A stretch of 48,688 nucleotides of DNA from Algimonas arctica (GTDB lineage Bacteria > Pseudomonadota > Alphaproteobacteria > Caulobacterales > Maricaulaceae). The stretch covers positions 1-48,688 of the forward strand of contig NZ_BMZH01000016.1 of assembly GCF_014652695.1 (NCBI RefSeq), read 5' to 3'. The notes beneath the pieces are model-generated. The model was not told where the DNA came from. It saw only the letters and a list, made by a program, of their open reading frames with translations, and ran no database searches. The first letter of the stretch is position 1, and every line of letters begins with the position of its first letter. Both the position numbers and the translations under genes were made by a program. This document shows positions 38,541 through 46,834 of the stretch, piece after piece.

Positions 38541-39746
38541 TTACTTGGTAAATACGAAAGCCTCGCCTTTTATGGGTTTGAGTGCATTTGATCCGTTCAT
38601 TAATATTACAGCGTCAAAATTCTCCGCCGCAGGCCCATCAATGTGGAAGTTTCGGATCATCGACATATAACCACTGCTGCCCACCAATGCCGGGGACTTG
38701 ATATATGGTGAGCCCGGATTGTTTATATCAAAGAGCATATTTGGCGCATCGCCCATCACAGACTTTGCTGCACCAATCCCCCGTGTTCGAAACATCCAGC
38801 CATTGTCGAAGCTCATCGGTGCCTCAGTATAAAGCTCGCCATTCTTTGGTTTTGGTATGCCTGGAAATGCTCCCGACGGTATCATATTGGAACATGCCCC
38901 TACACATAAAGTTGTTATCGTCGCGACAGCGTCTTTGAATGTCGGCGAGACTTTCTCTGTTCCGCTATTTAAATAAGCCGATAGGCTAGGCGAACCGTTC
39001 GTACCAACCTTATTAATATGAGATATGCCCCATAGACCGTAAAATTTCGCTTCGGGAAGAGCTTTATCCATCAAAGCAATATTTGAGAGGATATGACGGT
39101 AGCGAGAGCTGCCGTCCACACGTGACGCATTGGCCTCCAGCAGCATCATATTTACAGCATAAGCTGTGTCCTCGTCTACATCCGAGAGTGTTTGAGCCAT
39201 TGCAACGAATTTCTCCTTCGACGGTCCGTCTACTCCAATAAACCTAATCTTCTGGTCGTCAGGGAGAGACACGTTTAAGTCTCTGATAGAACGAATTTTT
39301 TTTAAGAAGTCTAAATTTCCCCACTGGGATTGTCGCTCATCATGCCAGGCATTAAACACATTAATGAGGGCCTCATCTTGTCCCGTTCGCAGATAATGAT
39401 TAAATATAATGGCAGTGGCCGGGTCGATTTCAGCCATATAGTCGCGAACGCCCAGACGTTGATTGAGGTGAGTCAGCAGGGCCAAATCGATAGATTGCAC
39501 TCGCGAATACCCGTGCATTTCTCCCAACATAAACAATCGATTTTCATAGAAAGCATCGTCAAAGGCAAAGTTTCCATCGGCTTGGGTCAAGTCGAGCCTA
39601 ACTTCGTTTTCAGATAGATAGTCTTTTTGTGTTTTCGCCGTAAAGCTATCAGCGATGACCGGAAACCAAGGCAGCGCAATGACTAACAAAACGCTTGAAA
39701 GAAACAGAAGGCCGAGCCATTTCAAGATCTTTATTATTACCTGCAT
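38541..39746 (-). CDS. Membrane-anchored EreA/ChaN-like protein
   Basis: 401 residues. An N-terminal hydrophobic stretch (about residues 8-30) is a signal anchor, so most of the protein is periplasmic or extracellular. FMLGEMHGYSR (Glu76, His78) and YMAEIDPATA (Glu106) resemble the metal or catalytic loop of erythromycin-esterase, ChaN and TIKI/TraB-type folds, and INKVGTNG may hold a later His. No specific reaction can be named; the erythromycin-esterase name should not be read as antibiotic resistance. It is flanked by repeat copies A and B in the same orientation. Confidence 0.6.
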   Translation of the reverse strand: MQVIIKILKWLGLLFLSSVLLVIALPWFPVIADSFTAKTQKDYLSENEVRLDLTQADGNFAFDDAFYENRLFMLGEMHGYSRVQSIDLALLTHLNQRLGVRDYMAEIDPATAIIFNHYLRTGQDEALINVFNAWHDERQSQWGNLDFLKKIRSIRDLNVSLPDDQKIRFIGVDGPSKEKFVAMAQTLSDVDEDTAYAVNMMLLEANASRVDGSSRYRHILSNIALMDKALPEAKFYGLWGISHINKVGTNGSPSLSAYLNSGTEKVSPTFKDAVATITTLCVGACSNMIPSGAFPGIPKPKNGELYTEAPMSFDNGWMFRTRGIGAAKSVMGDAPNMLFDINNPGSPYIKSPALVGSSGYMSMIRNFHIDGPAAENFDAVILMNGSNALKPIKGEAFVFTK

Positions 39747-39875
39747 TTAACGCTCCCGTTTGGAGTAAGGCTGGCCTTATGAAGAGGATAATGTCAAGTC
39801 TCTGATAATGGTAAAGGCTAAATAAATTTGAAATTTGAGCGTCTTTAACTCGCCCCACAGCGGCCCCTCAGTTCA

Positions 39876-39925
39876 GAGGCTTAAAACGCTCAAAGATGGC
39901 CGCTGGTAATGTTTGCCAATAAGGC
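39876..39925 (+). repeat. Intergenic repeat, copy B
   Basis: GAGGCTTAAAACGCTCAAAGA then GGCCGCTGGTAATGTTTGC (39898-39916), identical to copy A over 19 bases. It lies in the 377-bp spacer (39747-40123) upstream of the EreA/ChaN-like gene; the rest of that spacer holds a degenerate continuation (GCGGACATTTGCC near 39976) and no gene. Confidence 0.6.
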
Positions 39926-40123
39926 GGCATTCTCCAAAAGAAGGACACTCGGTAAATTCTGTTGCAACCCGATTGCGGACATTTGCCCCATATGCCTCCA
40001 GGTTTTGGGTTTGGAGCTTAACGGACGTTGCCGATGGTAAGTTTCCTAGAAAGATCGACCTTAAATTGGCATAGCAAAGTCTAAAGTTTAGAATCTTTCA
40101 AACTCTAGAGAATCGAATGCATT

Positions 40124-41089
40124 TCAACATTCCTGCCAGTCCAAATGAGGCTCACTACTTTCCAATAGAAAGCTGTCGACCCAATCGTGAAAAACCCCGG
40201 CTTTCAAGACCCTGTCATGCTCATCGGTCGGATGAAGTTGCGCACGATCATTGCATTCAAGCACAAGAGGAACATTTTGCTTGTTTAGAATAATGTCGAG
40301 ACCCACCAATTGCGAAAACCGTTCGTTCGGTAAAGCCCCGGATGCCGCCGTTTTATCCGCGATGCTGTCTATCATCTTCCTAAACAGCGAACAGACACCC
40401 GACCAAAAATTCGCCTCATTTAAGGGTATTGAGCTGGCGAAAAGCTGGCTTGTGTATCGCGGAAGCGTGTCTTTTTTGACCACCGAGTTGGCTGTTATCG
40501 GATTGTCTGCACTCTCGCTGTAGATGATCTTTCCTTCCCGGGCGATCACGCCGGAGAGCCGGCCATTAAAGTAGTTTATGATACCATAGACGCGGATATT
40601 GAAGATTTCGCCGTCCAGCAGGTCTGAACACTCAATGAGCTCTTGCACCAAAATATAACCATCGGAACGACGGAGGTTTTGCAGGTCAGAGAGATTGACC
40701 ACATCCACCGCTTTGCGGTTATGGCCCCGACCCTTTGCAATCATTTTGATGGGAAGGTTGAGGTTGATCTTATGCGTCAGCCTGACGAGATCACGTTTCG
40801 CGCTCAGCACAAAGCTTTCGGGCATAATGGTCATCGCGGCATCGCGACCATGATGTCTGACTAACGCGACCCATAAATATTGCTTTAAACTCAAAAATTC
40901 GACGCCAGGCACGCACATATAGTAGTCATGACAATGGAGCGCTAGGCGCTCCCTTAATAATCGTATGGCCTGTTTTCCGGAAGGGAAATATAGCGGCGCT
41001 TGGCCGCTATATATGGGCGTAATCCCTTGTCTCGAAAATGCCTGCAAGTATGGCTTAGATGTCTCGGGGTAGGTGAGAACATCCATCAT
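40124..41089 (-). CDS. ATP-grasp ligase resembling tubulin-tyrosine ligase (TTL-like)
   Basis: 321 residues, no signal peptide, so cytoplasmic. MPESFVLSAKRDLVRL (90-104), KMIAKGRGHNRKAVDVV (115-131), YILVQELIECSDLLDGEIFNIRVYGII (145-171) and LVGLDIILNKQNVPLVLECNDRAQ (261-284) follow the TTL order: lysine strand, glycine-containing loop, VQ-YI...DGxxFxIRVY, then GLD and E-x-N metal ligands (Asp265, Glu278, Asn280). TTL family enzymes use ATP to join an amino acid to a protein C-terminus or Glu side chain. The gene begins 37 bases after the tubulin-tail protein gene on the same strand, which strongly suggests that protein is its substrate. Other ATP-grasp peptide ligases remain possible. Start may be GTG 41092, ATG 41089 or 41086; no strong ribosome site. 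Confidence 0.72.
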   Translation of the reverse strand: MMDVLTYPETSKPYLQAFSRQGITPIYSGQAPLYFPSGKQAIRLLRERLALHCHDYYMCVPGVEFLSLKQYLWVALVRHHGRDAAMTIMPESFVLSAKRDLVRLTHKINLNLPIKMIAKGRGHNRKAVDVVNLSDLQNLRRSDGYILVQELIECSDLLDGEIFNIRVYGIINYFNGRLSGVIAREGKIIYSESADNPITANSVVKKDTLPRYTSQLFASSIPLNEANFWSGVCSLFRKMIDSIADKTAASGALPNERFSQLVGLDIILNKQNVPLVLECNDRAQLHPTDEHDRVLKAGVFHDWVDSFLLESSEPHLDWQEC

Positions 41090-41126
41090 CACAGATTTAC
41101 TGACTTAGGCCCTCAAAAACGTGGCT

Positions 41127-41519
41127 TTAATATTCTTCGAATTCATCGTCTTCACCCTCACCTTCGATAGAATCAACACCGACTTCTTCATAATCTCGTT
41201 CTAAGGAAAAATAGGGATTTGTATCGTCAAGGTCGTCGCCATTCACGACAAAACCGGCCTCAGTTTCCTCACATGACGTGAAATAAACGTCCGCATTCCC
41301 GTAACCATCTCCGTCTGCGTCTTCATAAAATGTCGTTGGAAGGAAATCGCCGTGGGACCGGATGTGGCTGTTCGCGGCCTTTGACGGCAAAGTCAGAACG
41401 CGAAAGCTACCGTGACCATTATAATGGCAAAGCTCAACCTTCGCCTTTTTGGCCGCAAAGGCGGGCTCGGCAAAGGCTAAAACTGCGACAGTCGCCGACA
41501 AAAGTAAGATATTTTTCAT
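41127..41519 (-). CDS. Exported protein ending in an alpha-tubulin-like C-terminal tail
   Basis: 130 residues. A Sec signal peptide covers residues 1-22 (AFA cleavage). Residues 31-60 (CHYNGHG...HIRSHGD) resemble a small Cys/His motif seen in secreted bacterial proteins. Residues 65-102 (YEDADGDGYGN, Cys83, NGDDLDDTNP) match the metal-binding MopE/thrombospondin-3-like repeat. Residues 106-130 are then almost the C-terminus of eukaryotic alpha-tubulin: LERDYEEVGVDSIEGEGE, an acidic DDEF, and a final EEY. AGGGGG lies nine bases before the ATG, with TTGCAC-16-AAAATA at 41584-41557 as a possible promoter. The TTL-like gene follows. Role unknown; tubulin mimicry or tail modification is inferred. 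Confidence 0.85.
   Translation of the reverse strand: MKNILLLSATVAVLAFAEPAFAAKKAKVELCHYNGHGSFRVLTLPSKAANSHIRSHGDFLPTTFYEDADGDGYGNADVYFTSCEETEAGFVVNGDDLDDTNPYFSLERDYEEVGVDSIEGEGEDDEFEEY
41130..41204 (-). other. Alpha-tubulin tail-like coding segment (25 codons)
   Basis: Translated directly from the minus strand. Against the human TUBA1A tail as I recall it (LEKDYEEVGVDSVEGEGE, EE, GEEY), 19 of 24 aligned residues are identical; K/R, V/I and two E/D changes are conservative, one Gly is Phe, and one Glu is inserted. The terminal Tyr after Glu-Glu, the residue that tubulin-tyrosine ligase adds, is kept. Confidence 0.88.
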
Positions 41520-41724
41520 GTGTAATCCCCCTGAGTGACGGCAGATTATTTTGCGGTATTTTAAAAAAACTTAAAATTGTGCAAGTTGCAGCCCCAAATT
41601 TAGAGTAGTCAATAAGCTCGCAGAATGTCAATCTGATTCAGTGTTGCCAGATCGGTTAAGTCCTTACGATCTCACAAACGATGACATTCTAACGCTGAGG
41701 CGCGAATTTAAACGTGGATATGCG

Positions 41725-41852
41725 GAGCGGCTTAAAATCGCCTCAAGTTGGACACTCGGCTAATGTCAGGTTTAGGGACCATCTTGACTTCAGCTCAGGG
41801 GGCGAAGCGGACCTCTCGAGAGTGTCTTTATTGAGGCGATTTTAAGCCGCTC
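41725..41852. repeat. Intergenic repeat copies C and C' forming a large inverted repeat
   Basis: GAGCGGCTTAAAATCGCCTC plus AA at 41725-41746 is matched perfectly (22 bp) by its reverse complement at 41831-41852. Four unmatched bases further in, GACACTC pairs with GAGTGTC, extending the stem. The core matches copies A and B (GAGCGGCTTAA). A further reverse-orientation copy, with AAGCCGCTCA-like ends and AGCGGACATT, extends to about 41925. Confidence 0.7.
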
Positions 41853-42252
41853 AGTTTCAGCAGCTTTGGGGGCTTAGCGGACATTTATTGAGTGTTTTAG
41901 AACACCCAAGATAAGCCGCTCACCCGTCACTAAATAGATTCATGTAAGTCGATGTGTTTTGTGTGAGGGAATTTGGGTGCACCACTTCACTTGGAAATTC
42001 AGCAAAACACCTGGAAGATCAGAGCTAGTTCGCGGGTGCGTTCGATTGTTCCGTCGCTTGGTTTACTCGAAACTTGGTGATTTCTATCTTTTACCATGGT
42101 CGCACATCCATTCATTCTCAGGCGTGGATAAAACGTATTACGCTCACTTGTTGAGTGTGGCGACATTGTTGGATTAGGCGGCGGCCTCTGAAGTGCTTTA
42201 TAGCGCGCATTTTCCCGGACCGTCATAAAATTGTCTCAAGAAAAAGACAAAA

Positions 42253-42294
42253 CTGTCAACAAACTGATATCTTCCTGTTATCAAATTTTGTCAT
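42253..42294 (+). promoter_or_regulatory. PhoB-box array
   Basis: Seven-base direct repeats at exact 11-bp spacing: CTGTCAA (42253), CTGATAT (42264), CTGTTAT (42275), then TTGTCAT (42288, two bases off register). The consensus half-site of PhoB boxes is CTGTCAT with A/T-rich 4-bp gaps (CAAA, CTTC, CAAA here). It lies about 70-110 bases before the porin gene and should activate the porin-pst-phoU run under phosphate starvation. Confidence 0.75.
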
Positions 42295-42362
42295 CGGGGG
42301 CCCAACATAGCTTGGAGCTGAATCACTGTTCTTAGCATCCTAATCACACCAAGAGATGAGTG

Positions 42363-43493
42363 ATGACGTTCAATAAGGTAACAATTTTCGGCGTATCGAT
42401 GCTGGCATTGTGCATGAGCGCTCCCAACGGCGCCTTTGCACAAGACGCGACGCTCGATGTCGGGGGGCGGGTTATGATTGACTATACAATTGCGGACTTC
42501 GACACGCCTGACTCAAGTATCCGTGATAGTGAAGTCCGCCGAGCTCGCCTTTTCGCCAGCGGCACATATGGCTCTAGCGTCAAATATAAGTTTGAGTTCA
42601 ACCACGCGACAGGTGGTGGCTTAGAATTAACGGATGGCTATGTGCAGTTCGCGCCACAAGACAGTCAGTTCAAATTCAAAGTTGGACATTTTAAGACGCA
42701 CAATTCTCTTGAAGAAGAAACCTCGTCGCGCTTCATCTCTACGATTGAACGCGGTGCATTCACCGATGCCTTTGAACTGAATCGCCGCGCCGGCGTGTCG
42801 ATCAATATGACGGGTGATAATTATGGTGTTGATGTCGGCGCATTCGGTACAAATGTCGAAACGGAAGGTGGCCCTGATGAAGGTTTCGCCTTTGCCGGAC
42901 GCGGCTATTACAACCCAATCAAAAGTGATGACACAATTGTCCATCTTGGCGCGTCATGGCGTTACCGCGAACAAGGCGATTCTCAGTCTGATTTGAGATA
43001 CCGTCAGCGCCCATACACGCATGTTGCACCCGACCGCATCATCAACACTGGACGTTTCGCAGAGAGCGATAATTTTTACGGTGCGGAAATTGCCGTGATT
43101 CGGGACAATATTTGGGCTGCTGGAGAATATGCGCTACTCCGGGCCAATGGCTCAAATGCAAATGAAGATGCTGAGTTTTCTGGCGGGTATATGGAAGTTG
43201 GCATCATGTTCGGTGGTAACAGAACTTACAAGAGCGGTAAGTTCAACCGTCCCAAAGTCGATAAGCCGATAGGCGAGAGCGGCATGGGTGCACTTGCACT
43301 CGTCGCACGCTATGACACGATCGACCTGCAAGATGGTCCTTATCTAGGCCAGTTAAATACAATCGTACTCGGTGCGGATTGGTGGGCCACAAAGCAAACT
43401 CGCTTTGCTCTAAATTACTTCAACGTCGATTCGGAGAACGGTTCCACAAAAAGCGGTAGTGGTATCGTTGGCCGTCTCTCATTTGATTTTTAG
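42363..43493 (+). CDS. OprO/OprP-like phosphate-selective porin
   Basis: 376 residues with a signal peptide ending near GAFAQD. The mature protein opens with the typical LDVGGRVMIDYTIADFD beta-strand and DSEVRRARLFASGTYGSSVKYKFEFNH, the OprO/P signature, and ends in LSFDF with a C-terminal Phe as outer-membrane barrels do. It should form an anion-selective channel for phosphate or polyphosphate. Position behind PhoB boxes and before pstS agrees. Start is ATG 42363 (a GTG one codon earlier is possible) after AAGAGATGAG. Confidence 0.88.
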   Translation: MTFNKVTIFGVSMLALCMSAPNGAFAQDATLDVGGRVMIDYTIADFDTPDSSIRDSEVRRARLFASGTYGSSVKYKFEFNHATGGGLELTDGYVQFAPQDSQFKFKVGHFKTHNSLEEETSSRFISTIERGAFTDAFELNRRAGVSINMTGDNYGVDVGAFGTNVETEGGPDEGFAFAGRGYYNPIKSDDTIVHLGASWRYREQGDSQSDLRYRQRPYTHVAPDRIINTGRFAESDNFYGAEIAVIRDNIWAAGEYALLRANGSNANEDAEFSGGYMEVGIMFGGNRTYKSGKFNRPKVDKPIGESGMGALALVARYDTIDLQDGPYLGQLNTIVLGADWWATKQTRFALNYFNVDSENGSTKSGSGIVGRLSFDF

Positions 43494-43516
43494 ACTTTCA
43501 GTCGAGGAAAAATAAA

Positions 43517-44608
43517 ATGTTTAAGAAAATTCTATTGTGCAGCGTTGCCGCATTCGGGTTGAGCGCGTGTGGAAATGGCGGAGGTAGCGCATCGGATACG
43601 TCGGAGGGTACAGCCGAGACGACACCTTTTACGACAGGGCGCGATCAGATTAAAATTGTTGGATCATCAACGGTTTATCCTTTTGCGACAACAGTGGCTG
43701 AGAACTTTGGGCGAAGCACATCGTTTAAGACACCGATTGTAGAGGCAACGGGTTCTGGCGGCGGTTTAAAGCTATTTTGTTCTGGGCTTGGTGATAATTT
43801 TCCGGACATCACAAATGCGTCTCGCCGCATCAAGGCCTCCGAAGTTAAGCGCTGTGCTGAAAACGGTATTACTGATATTGTTGAAGTCAAAATTGGATAT
43901 GACGGTATCGTCGTCGCGAATTCGACAAAATCTGACCGCATGGAATTGACGTTGCGCGAACTTTATCTTGCGCTGGCGAAAGATGTACCTGATGGAAATG
44001 GTGGCCTAAAGCCAAATGACTACATTTATTGGAGCGACATCAACCCCACTTTTAAAAGCACCAAAATTGAGATTATGGGGCCGCCACCAACTTCAGGAAC
44101 GCGCGATGCATTTGTCGAACTGGCGATGGAGGGCGGTTGCCAGACATTTGACTGGATCAAAGCGCTCAAAGAGACAGACAGCGATACTTATAAAGCGATT
44201 TGCCATGCGTTTCGCGAGGACGATAGTTTTATCGAAGCCGGCGAGAATGACAATCTGATCGTCCGCAAACTAAATGCGAACCCGAATGCGCTGGGTATCT
44301 TTGGTTTTGGCTTTTTAGATCAAAATGGCGACAGTGTTCAAGGCAGCGTTATTGACGGTACGCCGCCAACATTCGAAAATATTTCAGATGGAACTTATCC
44401 CGTCTCTCGTTCGCTTTACTTCTACGTGAAGAAAGACCTCGTTGGGACAGTGCCCGGTATCACAGAATATCTGACAGAGTTCACGAGTGTCCGTGCAAGC
44501 GGGCAAGATGGATATTTATCCGAAAAAGGTCTAATTCCAATGAATGTGGATGAGCATGCGCAGTGGCAATCCCAAGTGCTGGCTCTTGAAACATTAAGCC
44601 TCAACTAA
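43517..44608 (+). CDS. pstS: Phosphate-binding protein PstS, lipoprotein
   Basis: 363 residues. The lipobox LSAC (Cys19) makes it a lipid-anchored periplasmic phosphate receptor for the PstCAB transporter. KIVGSSTVYPFATTVAENFG and VEATGSGGGLKLFCSGLGD hold phosphate-binding Ser/Thr/Gly residues, and MGPPPTSGTRDAFVELAM is the later phosphate loop. It has cysteines at GGCQTF and ICHAF that may pair. 24 bases after the porin gene, overlapping the pstC start by one base (TAATG). Confidence 0.93.
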   Translation: MFKKILLCSVAAFGLSACGNGGGSASDTSEGTAETTPFTTGRDQIKIVGSSTVYPFATTVAENFGRSTSFKTPIVEATGSGGGLKLFCSGLGDNFPDITNASRRIKASEVKRCAENGITDIVEVKIGYDGIVVANSTKSDRMELTLRELYLALAKDVPDGNGGLKPNDYIYWSDINPTFKSTKIEIMGPPPTSGTRDAFVELAMEGGCQTFDWIKALKETDSDTYKAICHAFREDDSFIEAGENDNLIVRKLNANPNALGIFGFGFLDQNGDSVQGSVIDGTPPTFENISDGTYPVSRSLYFYVKKDLVGTVPGITEYLTEFTSVRASGQDGYLSEKGLIPMNVDEHAQWQSQVLALETLSLN

Positions 44609-45564
44609 TGTCAGGCTCTCGCGACTTTACATTGCGGCGGATAAACCGCCGCAACCAAATCAAAGAATATGCGATCCAGAGTGTCCTGATCGCCTGTTCC
44701 TTTGTGGCTATTTTTACGACTATCGGTATCGTCGCGTCCCTGGCATTTGAGGCCTATCGTTTCTTTGGCAGAATACCTCTCGCTGATTTTCTGTTCGGGC
44801 TGGAATGGAGCCCGCAAACGGCGATGCGCGTAGACCAAGTCGGCGCCAGCGGTAAGTTCGGCGTATTGCCCTTGTTATCGGGTACAATCTTGATCAGTTT
44901 CATCGCAATGTGCGTGGCAACGCCGTTAGGTATTTTATCTGCAGTTTATCTCGCTGAATTTGCGCGCCCAAAAACCCGCAATATAATTAAACCTATGTTG
45001 GAACTTCTGGCAGGTATCCCGACCGTTGTTTACGGTTTTTTTGCGGCCCTTGTCGTTGCGCCTATCATTCGAGGCATGGGGTCTGGGGCTGGGTTTCAAA
45101 TTTCTTCTGAAAGCGCGCTTGCTGCGGGGCTCGTAATGGGGATCATGTTGGTTCCGTTTATCTCGTCATTATCAGATGATGTAATCAATGCTGTGCCGCA
45201 GGCACTGCGTGATGCTTCTAATGGAATGGGCGCGACTGAAACGGAAACGATCACAAAGGTCGTTCTACCGGCTGCGACACCGGGAATTATCGGTAGCCTA
45301 CTTCTCGCGGTCTCGCGTGCCATAGGCGAAACGATGATTGTGGTCATGGCGGCTGGCCTTGCTGCGAACCTGACTGCGAACCCATTCGAAGCTGTTACAA
45401 CCATGACGGTCCAGATCGTGACATTGCTGACGGGGGATCAAGAATTCGATAGCGCTAAAACACTCGCGGCTTTTGCGATTGCCTTGTTCCTTTTGGTGCT
45501 CACTTTGGGTTTGAATATCGTGGCGTTGAGAATTGTCGATAAATACAAGCGAAAATATGCCTGA
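44608..45564 (+). CDS. pstC: Phosphate ABC transporter permease PstC
   Basis: 318 residues, about six membrane helices. The permease core is LPLLSGTILISFIAMCVATPLGILSAVYLAEFA, then ELLAGIPTVVYGFFAAL, the EAA-like loop QALRDASNGMGATETETITKVVLPAATPGI, and AVSRAIGETMIVVMAAG. This is the shorter form, without the large N-terminal periplasmic extension of some alphaproteobacterial PstC proteins. Overlaps pstA by eight bases. Confidence 0.93.
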   Translation: MSGSRDFTLRRINRRNQIKEYAIQSVLIACSFVAIFTTIGIVASLAFEAYRFFGRIPLADFLFGLEWSPQTAMRVDQVGASGKFGVLPLLSGTILISFIAMCVATPLGILSAVYLAEFARPKTRNIIKPMLELLAGIPTVVYGFFAALVVAPIIRGMGSGAGFQISSESALAAGLVMGIMLVPFISSLSDDVINAVPQALRDASNGMGATETETITKVVLPAATPGIIGSLLLAVSRAIGETMIVVMAAGLAANLTANPFEAVTTMTVQIVTLLTGDQEFDSAKTLAAFAIALFLLVLTLGLNIVALRIVDKYKRKYA

Positions 45565-46834
45565 CTATCTTCTGACAACATCGCCCCAGATGGCCAAGCG
45601 TCATGCTCGGCATTTGCGGTTCCAATGGTATGGGCGCGTCGCGATCGCGGTTTCTATCTCATTCATGCTGTTGATGTTTACAGCGATTTTTGTTCGCGGG
45701 GCGGGTGCCTTCGAAAAGACAATGATCGCTGTCGATATAGAATTTGCGGAAGCTGTTATTGACCCCAGAGGCACTCGTGTTGAGATGGACCTAAAGCAGG
45801 GCAACTACAAACCCCTTATTCTTTCTGGCCTTCAAGAGGTTGTTCCTAGTGCAACGGAACGCAAGGAGAGAAACCGTCTATACAAGCTCGTAAGCGGCGG
45901 AGCCGCATTTGACCTAGGAGAACGTGTTGCCGCCAAACCGGATATGATCGGCACAACCCAGCGAGTTTGGATCGCCGCCTCATCCGAGGTTGATCTCTAT
46001 ATAAAAGGTAAAGTTGATCCGGAATCTGATGAGGCAGTCCGACGTCTGAACGACCAAGACATCGCGTGGGTGACAACATTGCAACAAGAAGGACGCGTTA
46101 AGAGGAAGTTCAACCGTGTGTTCTTCACAAGTGGAGATTCCCGAGCGCCAGAAATGGCGGGTATTTTAAGTGCCGCGTTGGGTTCTTTTTTCAGTCTCCT
46201 AGTTTGTTTCTTGATCGCCTTTCCGCTTGGTATTCTGACTGCTGTTTATCTGGAGGAATATGCAAAAAAAAACCTGCTGACCAATTTGATTGAAGTGAAT
46301 ATTAATAACCTTGCTGCTGTACCTTCTATCGTGTTCGGTCTCTTGGGATTGGCGGTGTTTTTGAACTTCTTCAATCTACCACGCTCAACCCCGCTTGTCG
46401 GTGGGATGGTTTTGGCACTCATGACCTTACCGACCATTATTATCGCCTCACGGTCGATCTTGCGTTCTATACCGCAAAGCACGCGAGACGCGGCAATGGG
46501 CTTAGGCGCTAGTAAGACACAGACAACTTTCCATCATGTTGTTCCTCTGGCGATGCCGGGCATGTTGACAGGTACGATCTTGGGCATGGCGCGCGCATTG
46601 GGCGAAACGGCACCTTTGCTGATGATTGGTATGGTGGCCTTTATTGTGGATATTCCAAAAGGAATAACTGATGTCGCGACATCCTTACCCGTCCAAATTT
46701 TCTTATGGGCGGATAGTCCTGAAAAAGGGTTTGTCGAATTAACGTCAGCGGCCATCATGGTGCTGTTGGTTTTTCTTATATTGATGAATTTATTCGCTGT
46801 GTATCTACGCAGACGCTTGGAGAGTCGCAGGTAA
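45557..46834 (+). CDS. pstA: Phosphate ABC transporter permease PstA, with large N-terminal insert
   Basis: 425 residues. After the first membrane helix (about 25-47) comes a periplasmic insert of about 140 residues ([14 protein letters not shown] ... [18 protein letters not shown]), as in DUF3333-containing alphaproteobacterial PstA. The permease core follows: [53 protein letters not shown], and the EAA loop [30 protein letters not shown]. Start ATG 45557 overlaps the pstC stop; a TTG-type start at 45533 is less likely. Overlaps pstB by one base. Confidence 0.92.
   Translation: MPDYLLTTSPQMAKRHARHLRFQWYGRVAIAVSISFMLLMFTAIFVRGAGAFEKTMIAVDIEFAEAVIDPRGTRVEMDLKQGNYKPLILSGLQEVVPSATERKERNRLYKLVSGGAAFDLGERVAAKPDMIGTTQRVWIAASSEVDLYIKGKVDPESDEAVRRLNDQDIAWVTTLQQEGRVKRKFNRVFFTSGDSRAPEMAGILSAALGSFFSLLVCFLIAFPLGILTAVYLEEYAKKNLLTNLIEVNINNLAAVPSIVFGLLGLAVFLNFFNLPRSTPLVGGMVLALMTLPTIIIASRSILRSIPQSTRDAAMGLGASKTQTTFHHVVPLAMPGMLTGTILGMARALGETAPLLMIGMVAFIVDIPKGITDVATSLPVQIFLWADSPEKGFVELTSAAIMVLLVFLILMNLFAVYLRRRLESRR

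Larger units (their letters stand above)
41520..42362. other. 843-bp spacer with repeat hairpins and the Pho promoter
   Basis: No gene is supportable; the 72-codon frame at 41959-42177 has no family. It contains the promoter side of the tubulin-tail operon, repeat copies C and C', and near the right end the PhoB boxes. Confidence 0.5.

Noticed and set aside
38272-38670. 132-codon plus-strand frame
   Set aside because: It runs through repeat copy A and then opposite the EreA/ChaN-like gene, so it is an antisense shadow.
40124-41089. Graspetide-type ligase as the primary call
   Set aside because: Kept as an alternative. The VQ...DGxxFxIRVY order and the neighbouring tubulin tail favour a TTL-like reading.
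41959-42177. 72-codon plus-strand frame
   Set aside because: No family, no ribosome site; it sits between repeats and the Pho promoter.
36551-42300. Direct copy of the tRNA-Thr 3' end as right attachment site
   Set aside because: Scanning by eye found no second copy, so no island right border is called.
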